This document shows, one piece after another, positions 47,851-58,500 of a stretch of DNA of 64,000 bases. The translations under genes were made by a program, and so were the position numbers. The notes beneath the pieces are model-generated. The model was not told the origin of the DNA, did not search any database, and worked only from the letters and a program-made list of their open reading frames with translations. The stretch covers positions 34,495,270 to 34,559,269 of the forward strand of contig CM040422.1 in NCBI GenBank assembly GCA_022702705.1, in the 5' to 3' direction. Every line of letters begins with the position of its first letter. The stretch's first letter is position 1. Source of the DNA: Papilionanthe hookeriana x Papilionanthe teres. Lineage: Eukaryota > Streptophyta > Magnoliopsida > Asparagales > Orchidaceae.

Positions 47851-49512
47851 CATAAAGAATTTAAAATAAATCTAAAATAACTTGAACACTATTCCAAATT
47901 TAAACCCATTAATTGAAATTAAACTAAATCACAAACCATTTGAATACCAATTTACCCTCGAAAGCTTTAGTTATCATAACTCCTAAACAGAATATTAAAT
48001 GAAATGTTACTTCACTTATAGGACATTCAAACATCCTACTTCACGGAGCAAGATAATAACAAAACTTGAAATTCTTGGACGATTAATTCATTTGTGTAAT
48101 TGAATTCATTTGGACTTAAAGCAATCCTAGAAATATTGAAAAGATGTTTAAGATCCTTCTTAAACACTTTCTCAATATGATAGGATGTTTATAAGAACAA
48201 TTAAATTTAATTGTTCTTTGATGAAGAAAATCGTCTTCAAACCAAAACACAAGGAACCTAGACGTCATAGGAAATGACTAGCTATAGGATTAGGAATTTG
48301 GTAGAAAACCATAACCCTTACCTTAGCTTTACCTAGGAATTTGCTTAAATATTCTAATTGTGTTTTAAGTGCAGCTTGGGATGACGGGAAGACCCTCCGA
48401 GTACGCTTTTATTTTATTGCAATTTACTTTCTTGCAATTTACATTATTGCAATTTCTTTAATCGCATCACACTTACTTTTCTTGCATGATAAACAAGCTG
48501 TTGCATGAAAACCCACACCTTTAGGATAGTCCCTAAAGCCGAAACCAAAACTAAGTTAAAAGTTATTGCAAGATAAAATTCACCGCCACAACATTTCAAA
48601 ATATAAAACAACTCAAAATTTAATCACAAACAGAATACAAAACTACAATTACAACTAAATTAAAACGTCCTGTTGGATGATTTGTAATACCTCAGATGAT
48701 GTAACCTACGTGTTGCTAACGGGATTTCCCACGGTCTCAATGAAAGTGTGAAACTCATTCAGTTGAGTTTAGCAAATTCATCTGGACTAAGTGAATCCGA
48801 TAAAAATAATGATGCCGGAAGGATGGAACCGTGGGATCTTAACCGGTTTCGTTATAATCAACTTTAAGATTTGTTTTAATTAAAACGTAAAAAACACATG
48901 GAAATTAAGATTTTCTCTAAACCAAAACACTTTTCTCATCCCCTGATTTATGACTTCTAAAACTAAAACTCTGCAACAACAAGGAGCTCGGAGCATGGTG
49001 GGCGACGACGGCCATCGTCATCGCAAAACTCCGAGTCTACTTAGCAAAACTTTCCTAGAATTAAATAACAAAGCCATAGGACTTCGAGGTAGTTTGCCTA
49101 GTGCAACATAAATCCTCAACTCTTCGTTAGGCATTTGCATTGCAAATTAAGCCCTAACCGGTCTTAGGATTCCGAGGTAGTCGTCCGATACGACAATAAA
49201 CCCTCATACCTTCGAGGCTATTTGTATGATTCTATCATATAAATATAAGCCCTAATTAATTAAAATTGGTAAGATTAAAACATTAAATAAACATTAGGAC
49301 TTTCCTAAATCTAAGCCAAACAATAGGATAGTCGGGAAATTACCGAAGTTCACTTCGAATTTATGATTTCTCCTACTTTTCTTCCTTTAAATTCCCAAAA
49401 CAAAATGTTCAAAATTTGATCCATTCCCTATTGAAATTCCAAAATTCAATCCTTTGAAAACTTAAACTTTGAAATTCTTGAAAGCAGAATTATTGATTAT
49501 TATCGAGAGTTT

Positions 49513-49629
49513 TCTTAGGTGATTCCCGTCACTTAAGATGTAATTAACTATAGGGGCTTGCCCTTATAGGGAATTTTAAAGAACCCGAGTAATATAAACC
49601 CCGTTTAATACTTTCATATTAAGCGAGGG
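49513..49629 (+). other. U5 three-hairpin module, SL4
   Basis: Sense-strand arms: TCTTAGGTGA/TCACTTAAGA (49513-49538, one G-U), CTATAGGGG/CCCTTATAG around CTTG (49549-49569, one G-U), and CCCCGTTTAAT/ATTAAGCGAGGG (49599-49629, one G-U and a bulge). Confidence 0.75.
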
Positions 49630-50047
49630 AATTTGTCGGCTTATAAAATTGGTTCGCAGACCAAACGGATGTCACAAATCTTCTAGTTTATTTAATCGAG
49701 CACCACCATCAAGCAGTGTGTCTATCCTTAGGGATAGATATACGGTTTGTGGTGCGGTGCTCGTTTATATAAACTATTTGGGATGTGAGATTGCTTAAAT
49801 CTCATGTCTTAAAACCTTCAAATTTAAAATTATTTTCAAAATCAAATACTACTTTTCAAAATTATTTATTTAAATTAAATTAAAAATTCGCCGACAATCT
49901 GTGTAGGCGACCTCTTTTCAAAAATAAAACACACAACCTAAAAATATGTCGACATCCCAGTCCAATTGAACACCATGACTGTTCTTCTCTTGCATAGAGC
50001 AGCTGATCCCAAGCATCAAACCCCCCTGGGAGGCCCTCCAGCCGTGT

Positions 50048-50057
50048 CTATTTAAAC
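50048..50057 (+). promoter_or_regulatory. TATA box of SL3
   Basis: CTATTTAAAC, identical to SL4 44868, with CCTCTCGGC downstream. Confidence 0.55.
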
Positions 50058-52684
50058 CCACCACCCTCTCGGCTAAAGAAGGTGATGAACCAGACCTAAA
50101 CAAAACTCTGCCAAAATTGCTCCAGGACTTTCTCCTCACCTAGAGCAATTCATCCCCACTGCTCTCATGCCCTAAACCCCATTGATTGAGCTCAATTTTG
50201 GAGCTCAATTCATAGCCCAGAACCAGAAAATCTCTAAAACCTCCACCAAATCCAAATTAAACTCACCCACACCTGCACAGGATCAAGAGAAGGAGTTCCC
50301 TAGTGAAATCCCCCTCTCCAGGCCACCCATTTGCTCCAGCCTCCATGCTTTGAAATCGGTTGTGGACACTTTCATACCTAGACAATTCCCCAGAGCCAGA
50401 GACTTCATCTGGAGCTTCCTTGGGTGTAATCGAAGGTGACACAACTCTCTGATTGAAGCTACACTTCTCAGAGCAAAAGTATGGATCATTTCTTCCTCCT
50501 GAGCTTCCAGTGATTCTCCATTTTATTTTACTTAATTTCATAGCATGTAAACCATATGGATGTGTTTGTCTCTTCAAGACGAATCCATAGAGCACAAGAA
50601 CACTAAAATCAGTTGAGAAATGAGAGAGTTCTTAGGGTTTTAGTGTGGACGGTCACGGGTGCACACCAGTCATAGATGATGACCAGGCACCTTCCGATCG
50701 AGCGTGTATCGAGTGAACGGTCCAGATTGTGCCGGACCAGAGAACGTTACATGAACCGCGGGCCTTGGAGCACTGAGTCAGATGGCGACATCGAATGGAA
50801 GCACGACGCGTGGGCTTTCGGAGCTGCCGAGGATGAGTGGGCGCCGCATGAATAAGTAGAAAAATATGGAAATTTTGATTTATTTAAATACCCAGATCAT
50901 AGAAAATCCATATCTTTGTGTAGAAAAATCATAAAAATAAACTAAATATACTCTCTTGCTCAGTGAACAGAGGAGAATAATGTGGAAAAGAAATCAAGTT
51001 ATTTTGAAGAGTATTTTTGTTTTAAAAAATTATTTACTTATTTTAGTATTTTGATTCTTCATTTCGATAAACAATTAACCATGGCATGAGACCATAAGGC
51101 TTTTGAAGCCTCTGATCTTGGTAACATTCCTTGAATTTTTCAAGGCCAGAGGCCATCTCTATGTAAAGTTATGTATTTTTTAAGTTTAGGTCACTGTTTT
51201 TTGTATTTTAACTCCAATAATTAGCATGTTGTTCAATAAATTCCAGAAAAATTTGAGGAAGTTTGTAAGAACCAGAGGACCCTAGGATAATTATATCTTT
51301 GGTTAATTCATTAAGAATAACCCTAATTTGCCTAATTAATCAAACGTGAACTTTAATTAATTAGGGTTAACCACACATTAAAATAACATGAAAACAATTC
51401 TCCACTTATCTTTAGGATCAGAGGGACCTCAAATAAAAATTTGAAGTCAATTGGAAATATTTAACCCCACTAAATGGATTAATTAAGCCACATGATCAAA
51501 ATTAAACTTTAAAAAATTCATAACACCAAAAATACATTTCAAAAATTCACCAAATTAGTTTTATGGGCTCTCTGATATCAGAGGAGTCTATAAAAATTAA
51601 AATTGGAATTTTCTAAAATTTACAATTTTTAATCATATTTTAATATTTAAATAATTAAAAAATAATAAAAATCACAAAAATATTAAAAATCATAAAAATG
51701 TCACATTTTGACACCTAATCACTTAGGAACAAACCAAATATTTTTCTCAAGTCTCTAAGTTAAGATATTGAATTTTAAATGCTTAAAACAATTTTTAATA
51801 TTAAAAAATGTATTTTCTAATCTTTTCACTAAATTAATCCCAATAAATCAAAGAAAAATAAAAAAAATGTAAAATTTGTTTCTTTGAACTCCTTGAGGAC
51901 AGAGAGATTTAAGAAAAATATAAAATTCATTTTTCAACTTTAATTTTATTTTATAATTAATTAATACTCCAAAAATCAAAATAATTATAATAAATAAAAT
52001 ATAATTTAAAAATCACCAAAATTGGTCCAAGTGGTCCTTTGATCATTAGAAACATCCCATAATTTTCTTAAGGACGGAAACCTTTGATTGGTCATGTTGT
52101 TGAATTTCCATTGAAAATCCCTATTTTTTACTAAAAATAATTATATAAATAAATTAAATTCAAAAAAATCACATTTTATGCTCTAATGTCTTAATTGACA
52201 TATGAGTGAAGTGACATAAAAATTTTAAGTTCATTTGAGCTCAATTTAGTGAGTTATGAAATAAATAAGCCTAGAAGGGCATAAAGGTAATAAAGAATTT
52301 AAACTCCTGTATTAAAATTTTAGGTTTAATTAAAATGGAGGGTAAAATATTTGATTTTATCTTTCTTGGATGATTGAAACTTTGGGAAATTAAAAGGGTA
52401 GGAACCCATTAATCACTTTTAATAAATCAAAAATGAAACTTTAATTATTTAAATAAATTTAAATTTTGGAAGATAAATGAAAATTTGAATTATTAAAAAT
52501 AGGGATATAACTTGAGAGGATATTAATTATTTAATAAAAAAAATCCCTAAATAAATCACCTCAATAATATTTAACTCTTAATTAAGATTAAAATGATACT
52601 CCAAACTAAGTAAATCAAAATTAAAAATTTAAAAAAAATAATAATAACCCTTAAATTAAAGGAAGGCTCAAAATATTAAGTGGT

Positions 52685-52850
52685 TTAACAATTAAATTAA
52701 ATTAAATTAAATTAAGTAAAAATTCAATTAAAATTAAAATTAAATTAAATTAACATTTTAACAATTAAATTAAATTAAATTTAAAATATTGAAATTAAAT
52801 TAAATTAAATTAAGTTAAATTAAATTAAATCAAATTTAAATTATATTAAA
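52685..52850. repeat. TTAAA pentanucleotide array in SL3
   Basis: Shorter and more interrupted than the SL4 array, at the same place in the LTR. Confidence 0.75.
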
Positions 52851-54603
52851 TTAACATCATTCAATAAATAAAGTAAAACAAATATAAAATATTAAGATCA
52901 CTTGAAGTATAAAGATTTAAAACAAAAATAATTTGAACACTATTCAAAACATAAAATTATTAATTAAAACCTCATAATTAAACTAAATCACTTTAAACCA
53001 TTAACTCAAACTTCAAATTAAGAATGATTAAAATTCTCAACAAACCAACTTGCCCCTAAATGCTTTAATTATTATAACTCGTAAATAGAGTATTAATTGA
53101 GATGTCACTTCATCACCAGGTAATCAAATGCCCAAGTTCACTGAGCAAGAGACAAAGCTTAAGTAAACTCTTGCATAATTAATTCGCTTGTGCAATTAAA
53201 TTTTACTTGGATTCAAAATAATCTCAGAAATGTTGAAAAGATGTTTAGGACTCGTCCTAAGCACTTTCTCAATATGATGAGATGTTTTAGAAGAAAAATT
53301 GAATTTAATTGTTCTTTGATGAATAAAATCATCCATAAACAAAACACAAGAACCTAGACGTCATAGGAGATGACTAGTTATAGGATTAGGACTTTGGTAG
53401 ACAACCAAAACCTTCCCTTAGCTTTACCTAGGTACTTGTTATAAATATTTAAATGTCTTAATATATGTTTTAAGTGCAGCTTGGGATGACAGGAAGACCC
53501 TCTAGGTATGCTTTTATTTTATTACAATTTACTTTATTGCAAATTACTTACAGGCACTGTACTTTACTTTTTCTTGCATGTTAAAAAAGATTATTGCATG
53601 AAAACCAAAACCTTTAGGATAGTCTCTGAACTGAAACCTAAACTAAATTAAAAGTCATCACAAGATAAAATTCACCACCACAACATTTCAAAATATAAAA
53701 CAGCTCAAAATTTAATCACAAACATAACAACAAAACAACAATTGCAACTAAATTAAAACGTCTTGTTGAATGATCGGGAATACCTCAGATGATGTAACCC
53801 ACGTGTTGCTAACGGGATTTCCCGCGATCTAAATGAAAGTGTGGAACTCATTCAGTTGAGTTTAGCAAATTCATCTGGACTAAGTGAATTCGATGAAAAT
53901 AACGGTGCCGGGATGACGGAACCGTGGGATCTTAATCGGTTCTGTTTAAACAACTTTAAGATTTGTTTTAATTAAAATATTAAAAATAATTGGGCCTTAA
54001 GATTTCTAAACCAAAACACTTCTCTCATCTCCTGATTTTCACCTTCTAAAACTAAACCTCTGCAACAATAAGGAGCTCAGAGCATGGTGGGCAGCACGGC
54101 CATCGTCATCAGCAAAACTCGGGTCTACTTCAGCAAAACCTTTCTTAGAATTAAATAACCAAGCCATAGGACTTCGAGGTAGTTTGCCTAGTGTAACATA
54201 AATCCTCAACTCTTCGTTAGGCATTTGCATAATCATGTTATGCAAATTAAGCCCTAACTGTCTTAGGACTCCGAGATAGTTGTTCGGTAACACATAAACT
54301 CTCACATCTTTGAGGCTATTTGTATGGGTATGTCATACAAACATAAGTCCTAATTAATTAAAATTCGCAGAATTACAACATTATGTAAATTCTAGAATTG
54401 AAGCCAAACAATAGGATAGTTTGCGAAGTTGCTAAGATTCCTGTTGGATCCTCCGCTTCTCCTACTTCTCTTCCTTTGGACTCCTGAAAATAACTGTTCC
54501 AAATTTGATCCATTCCTTATTGAAATCTCCAAAATTCAATCCTTTGAAAACCTTAAACTTTGAAATTCTTGAGAGAAAAACCATTGATCATTATCGAGAG
54601 TTT

Positions 54604-54719
54604 TCTTAAATGATTCCCGTCATTTAAGATGTAATTAACTATAGGGGCTTGCCCTTATAGGGAACTTTAAGATCCCAGGTAATATAAACCTTGCTTAATT
54701 TCTTTGTATTAAGCAGGGG
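54604..54719 (+). other. U5 three-hairpin module, SL3
   Basis: Sense arms: TCTTAAATGA/TCATTTAAGA (54604-54629, perfect), CTATAGGGG/CCCTTATAG (54639-54660), CCTTGCTTAA/TTAAGCAGGGG (54689-54719, ten pairs including one G-U). Confidence 0.75.
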
Positions 54720-55060
54720 AACTTGTCATTTAAGAAAAATTGGTTCGCAGACCAAACGGATGTCACAAATCTTCTAGTTTATTTAATCGAGCCCCATCAT
54801 GAAGCAGTGTGTTTATTCTTCGGGATAGATACATGGTTTGTGATGCGTTGTTCGTTTATATAAACTATTTGGGATGTGAGATCGGTTTGATTTCATATCT
54901 TAAAATTTTCAAATTTAAAATTATTTTTAAAATCAAATACTACTTTCTAATATATATATATATTTAAATTAAATTTAAAATCTAAAATCTACCGACAACT
55001 TCTGTAGGCGACCCCTTTTCTAAAATACAACATTCAATCTAAAAATATGCCGACAGGTGA

Positions 55061-55303
55061 TCCTAAGGCCAAAGAATCCTATAGGAAACTCATCCTTTAA
55101 ACCTCCACATATCGATTTCAACCCTCCAAGTGACACTGGGGTTTACGGTCAAAATTATGGAATTTGAAGGGAGTCACGAAGTGTTTGAATTTCTAAATGG
55201 TGGGTCCCATTTCTAGTCCTCTGGGATAGTCGAAGGGAAAACCTATGGCTAAATTCCAAGTAATAAGGAGAGAGATGAGACCTCACCAAAAATGAGGTCA
55301 ATA
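55061..55303 (-). mobile_element. SL2, second part
   Basis: Resumes SL2 at TCCTAAGGCCAAAGAATCC and runs to the LTR terminus AAAATGAGGTCAATA, one base off the GGTCAACA end of SL1. It is followed by ATGTT, the duplication matching 33270-33274. Confidence 0.85.
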
Positions 55304-55308
55304 ATGTT

Positions 55309-55800
55309 AGAAGTGCTGAGTTAGAATCAATGTAGATTAAATCCAAGATTGAGTTAACTTGAGTTCATGTCTGTTTGAACTTAATTTAGTAGTGTTGAGT
55401 TAGATTCATTGTAGATTGAATCTAATGTTGAGTTAACTTGAGTTCATGTCTATTTGAACTTAAGTTAGAAGTGTTGAGTTAGGTTCAATATAGATTGAAT
55501 CTACCATTGAGTTAAGTTGAGTTCATGTATGTTTAAACTTAAGTAGAGTTAGATTCAATGTAGATTGAATCTAATGTTGAATAAACTTGAGTTCATGTCA
55601 GTTTGAACTTAAGTTAGAAGTGTTGAGTTAGATTCAATGTAGATTGAATCTAATGTTGAGTTAACTTGATTTCATGTCTATTTGAACTTATTTTGAGTTA
55701 GATTCAATGTAGATTGAATCTAATGTCGAGTTAACGTGAGTTCAAGTCTGTTTGAACTTAAGTTAAAAGTGTTGAGTTAGGTTCAATATTGGGTTGAACC
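55309..55800. repeat. Tandem array A in E2 LTR (70-79 bp unit, two hairpins each)
   Basis: GAGTTAG-type starts at 55318, 55397, 55475, 55546, 55625, 55695 and 55774. Each unit contains TTAGATTCAAT...ATTGAATCTAA and AACTTGAGTTCA...TGAACTTAAGTT, both inverted repeats. The array was cut by the SL2 insertion; its other edge is at about 33200-33274. Confidence 0.85.
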
Positions 55801-56074
55801 TATGATTTAATTTAAGTCTAGTAAAAATATACTTAATTAAGGTTTATGTCTTAGTTAAATAATACTCAAAGGTTAATTAAGTCTAATTAGAATAAACTTA
55901 ATTAGAATTAAAGACTGTTCTAGTTTTATTTAAGTAAAACTTAAAGTTTAACTAAGTCTAGCCATAGTTAAATTTAACCAGAATTGAAGGTTATTTAAGC
56001 CTAATTTAAGTAAGGATTAAATGTTTAGTTAAGTCTAATTAGATAGACTTAACCTTAGTTAATTGAGGTTTAAA

Positions 56075-56640
56075 AATTGAATTAGGTCTAATGGGTTAGC
56101 CCTCATTGAATTTTAAGTTGGATAAAACCTTAGTTAGTTAAGGTTTAATGATTTAATAAGGTATATTATGTTAGACCTAATTAAGGTTTAAGTTTGATTA
56201 AACCTTAGTTAGTTAAGGTTTAATGATTTAATTAGGTCTAATGGTTTAGACCTAATTAGAGTTTAGGTTTGATTAAACCTTAGTTAGTTAAGGTTTAATG
56301 ATTTAATTAGCTCTAATTGGTTAGACCCAATTAGAGTTTTTGTATGATTATACCTTAGTTAGTTAAGGTTTAATAGTTTAATTAAGTCTAATGTGATAAC
56401 TTAATTGTGGTTTAGGATTGATTAAACCTTAGTTAAGGTTTAATAGTTTAAAAAAGTCTAATGTTTTATACTTAATTAGGGTTTAGGATTAATTAAACCT
56501 TATTTAGTTAATGTTTAATTATTTAATTAAGTCTACTGTGTTAGACTTAATTAGGGTTTAGGATTAATTAAACCTTAGTTGGTTAAGGTCTAATAGTTTA
56601 ATTAAGTCTAATGAGTTAGACTTAATTAGGGTTTAAGCTT
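56075..56640. repeat. Tandem array B in E2 LTR (about 75 bp unit)
   Basis: About seven units with spacing near 75 bp (for example 56150, 56225, 56300). Each unit combines AAACCTTAGTTAGTTAAGGTTT and a TAGGTCTAA...TTAGACCTA or AAGTCTAA...TTAGACTT inverted repeat. Confidence 0.8.
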
Positions 56641-56859
56641 TGTTAATTAAACCTAATTTGAATGAGGTTTAATTAATTAATTAAACTTAATTAGGGTTTA
56701 GTCTAATTGGTTTAAAGTTAATTAAACCTAACTTGGGTATGGTTTATTTGATTAAATAGATTTAATTGAGGTTAAGTCTAATTGGTTTAAGTTTAATTCA
56801 GTCTAATTTAGTTAAAAATTAATAGTTTAGTTAGATGTAATGAGTTAGACCTTATTAGG

Positions 56860-57600
56860 GTTTGATTTTGTATTAATCCTGATTTAGTTAAGGTTTAATT
56901 AAGCTTAGTGATATCTTAAGCTTAATTAAAGTTTGCTTTTGAATTAAACCTAATTTATTTATGTTTTAAAAGATTTAATTAAGCCTAGTGATGTCATAAG
57001 CTTAATTAAAGTTTGATTTTATATTAAACCAAATTTTGTTAAAGTTTAAGAGGTTTAATTAAGCCTAGTGATTTCTTAAGCTTAATTAAAGTTTGGTCTT
57101 GTATTAAACCGAATTTAGTTAAGGTTTAAGAGGTTTAATTAAGCCAGTGATGTCTTAAGCTTAATTAAAGTTTGATTTTGTATGAAACCTAATTTAGTTA
57201 AGGTTTAATAGATTTAATTAAGCCTAGTGATGTCTTAAGCTTAATTAAAGTTTGATTCTATATTACACCTAATTTAATTAAGGTTTAAGAGGTTTAATTA
57301 AGCCTTGTGATGTCTTAAGATTAATTAAAGTTTGATATTGTATTAAACCTAATTTAGTGAAGGTTTAAGAGGTTTAATTAAGCCTAGTGATGTCTTAAGC
57401 TTAATTAAAGTTTGATTTTGTATTAAACCTAATTTAGTTAATGTTTAAGAGGTTTAATTAAGCCTAGTGATTTCTTAAGCTTAATTAAAATTTGATTTTG
57501 TATTAAACCTAATTTAATTAAGGCTTAATAGGTTTAATTAAGCCTAGTGATGTCTTAAGCATAATTAAAGTTTGATTAGTTAAACCTAATGTGATTAACA
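56860..57600. repeat. Tandem array C in E2 LTR (80-bp unit, about 9 copies)
   Basis: AAGCCTAGTGATGTCTTAAG-type starts at 56901, 56981, 57061, 57141, 57220, 57300, 57380, 57460 and 57540: a very regular 79-80 bp period. Each unit has TTAATTAAGC...GCTTAATTAA arms and an AAACCTAATTTAGTTAAGGTTT near-palindrome. Confidence 0.85.
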
Positions 57601-58500
57601 TTTAACTATATTTAATTAAGTCTAATTTGAGGTCTAAGACCTAATTATGGTTTATCTTGAGTCTACTTGGGGTTAGACTCAACATTGACCTAGCCTTTTG
57701 TAAAATAGACTAAGTAGGGTAAGAGGAAGACTTTAGAGTTTTAAAATTATTAATTTTATAATTAATAAATTTAACCCTAACATAAATTCTCATTTTAAAA
57801 TTTTAAAAGGCTAAGTTTATTTTGTCATTTTAGGGTTTGTGCTTATCTTAAGCCTAATATAATAAAGGCTAAAGGAGAATTAACTAGGTTTAATGTATGG
57901 TTAAGCCTAATTAGATTTTAATTTTGTTTTATCCCTAATTTAGTTAAGAATTCATAGGGTTAATTAGGGTTAATGTTGGATAAATCCTAATAAAGTTTTG
58001 ATTTCAGCCCATTTAATGTTTGAACTCGATTTTGACTTAACTCATGATGGCATGAGTTAGATATAAGGACTTTTAAATTTTAAAGGCATTTTTAGGGTTT
58101 TTATATTTTAAAATTTTAACCCTAATAAGAAATATATCATTTTAAATTTTTAAAAGGTTAGAATCTTTCATTTTAGGGTTTAGATTTGTCCCCCTAAATT
58201 TATAACCAATTTAAAATTTAACTTTCCTATTTTCTGATTTTTAGAATTATTATTAAAAATAATTGTCCAATCTCACGAAAATTTGAAAATATTGTCTTAG
58301 AGAATTTTCCTAGCCTTGGGAAAATCATAGATTGTTCCTAAGGATCTAAAGATTAACCCCTCAAATTTTCACAATTTTATGACTTATACAAATTTTCTAA
58401 TAATTAAATTGCTCAGGAGAGTATTTAATTTATTATAAAAAATATAAATAAAAAATTCAAAATTTTAATTCTACATTGTTCTCCTCACTGTTGACCTGAG

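Larger units (their letters stand above)
42485..49954 (+). mobile_element. SL4, complete solo-LTR-like unit (7.47 kb)
   Basis: The innermost and uninterrupted copy, from TGTTGACCTCATTTTT to ATATGTCGACA, with perfect 5-bp duplications. U3 (42485 to about 44890) is strongly A/C-rich on +. The TATA box is at 44868. A GC-rich block follows (44480-45680), then a roughly 4 kb AT-rich U5 with TTAAA arrays (47440-47850), and the U5 hairpin module (49513-49629). Near the end, GCCGACA (49890-49896) and a PBS-like TAGGCGACC (49904-49912) lie inside the unit, 42-58 bp before its true terminus. No ORF in it is convincing. Confidence 0.9.
49960..55055 (+). mobile_element. SL3, second part
   Basis: Continues SL3 from GTCCAATTGAACACC, through the TATA box (50048), the GC-rich block to about 50860, the AT-rich U5 with TTAAA arrays (52685-52850) and the hairpin module (54604-54719). 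It ends AAATATGCCGACA at 55055. It also holds the internal GCCGACA-like end (ACCGACA, 54991-54997) and the PBS-like TAGGCGACC (55005-55013). Confidence 0.85.
22795..58500 (-). mobile_element. Tat-lineage element E2 (defective; LTR split by nested insertions)
   Basis: Minus-strand order: 5' LTR (58500-55309 and 33274-31012), PBS (30999-30981), gag (30790-27720), protease, RT-RNase H, additional RNase H, integrase (to 22795). This is the full Tat gene order. The SL2/SL3/SL4 stack (33275-55303) sits inside the LTR. No 3' LTR is found left of 22795, so the element is truncated or its 3' end was replaced. Confidence 0.8.
55309..58500 (-). mobile_element. 5' LTR of E2, distal part
   Basis: Continues the E2 LTR after the nested stack. 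It is dominated by three tandem arrays (below) and then about 900 bp of AT-rich sequence to about 58500. The expected terminus GGTCAACA is not seen, so the right boundary with W1 is approximate. No TATA box could be assigned. Confidence 0.65.
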
